From Microglena sp. YARC (taxonomy: Eukaryota > Chlorophyta > Chlorophyceae > Chlamydomonadales > Chlamydomonadaceae): DNA of 64,000 nt. How positions within the stretch are numbered: position 1 is the stretch's first letter; every line of letters begins with the position of its first letter. Of this stretch, positions 63,980 to 64,000 are shown one piece after another. The notes under the pieces are model-generated. The model was not told where the DNA came from, ran no database searches, and worked only from the letters and a program-made list of their open reading frames with translations. The position numbers and the translations under genes are program-made. The stretch lies in NCBI GenBank assembly GCA_022414725.1, contig CM039462.1, positions 130,721,262 through 130,785,261 of the forward strand, written 5' to 3'.

Positions 63980-64000
63980 GGGTGTGTTTCCACAGAGATT
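63980..64000. mobile_element. start of a third copy of the 670-bp element, cut by window end
   Basis: TGA then GGGTGTGTTTCCACAGAGAT at the last bases of the window, at the expected place in the third unit. Confidence 0.7.

Larger units (their letters stand above)
60150..64000 (+). repeat. tandem array, unit about 1.83 kb, 2.1 copies
   Basis: CTAGCATCTGAGCCCGTCGT with the following GGACCACCCCCGTGGCCATG recurs at about 60148, 61980 and 63804. The two full units match along their length, including their embedded transposon-like elements. A shorter GAGCCCGTCGTCCCGACGGG block recurs several times inside each unit. Confidence 0.9.

Overview
This is a piece of a eukaryotic nuclear genome, not a bacterial or viral one. 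Coding information is broken into short exons with GT...AG introns. Non-coding DNA dominates and is full of simple repeats, small inverted-repeat (MITE-like) elements and one decayed non-LTR retroelement. Stretches of CCCTAAA (plant/green-alga type telomere repeat) lie inside introns. This fits a microalga or related protist, possibly of the green lineage, but the species cannot be fixed from sequence alone. Several parts (about 9.5-26 kb) look like low-quality long-read consensus, and there is a 1,000-N scaffold gap at 9583-10582.

Layout. 0-4 kb: repeats and a broken LINE-type element on the minus strand with an RNase H domain (1920-4017). 4.1-9.6 kb: no gene recognised. 10.6-13.2 kb: degenerate ~35-bp minisatellite. 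15.5-16.6 kb: ~50-bp satellite. 17.8-23.95 kb: a plus-strand gene of unknown function whose exon edges are repeated many times, ending in a terminal exon (23692-23948). 24-27 kb: CA repeats and a ~200-bp tandem array.

27.1-48.9 kb holds the one well-supported gene: 13 plus-strand exons encoding about 1,000 residues, a seven-blade WD40 propeller followed by an M20-family metallopeptidase. This is the architecture of Dug2, the glutathione-degradation subunit described in yeast. All expected metal and catalytic residues of the peptidase are present. Nearly every exon of this gene has partial tandem copies beside it (2 to about 13 copies), usually containing a splice site and separated by a microsatellite private to that intron. 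At least four introns are flanked by short direct repeats of exon sequence, and three stretches in its introns carry related terminal inverted repeats beginning at or near the GT, the pattern expected of introners (intron-making transposons).

49-52.9 kb: copies of the terminal exon fused to a MITE end, ATC repeats, and several MITEs. 53-59.2 kb: a 1.3-kb direct repeat and a 1.1-kb inverted repeat around an AT-rich palindrome. 59.2-64 kb: a tandem array of a ~1.83-kb unit carrying a 670-bp transposon-like element with GGGTGTGTTTCC termini.
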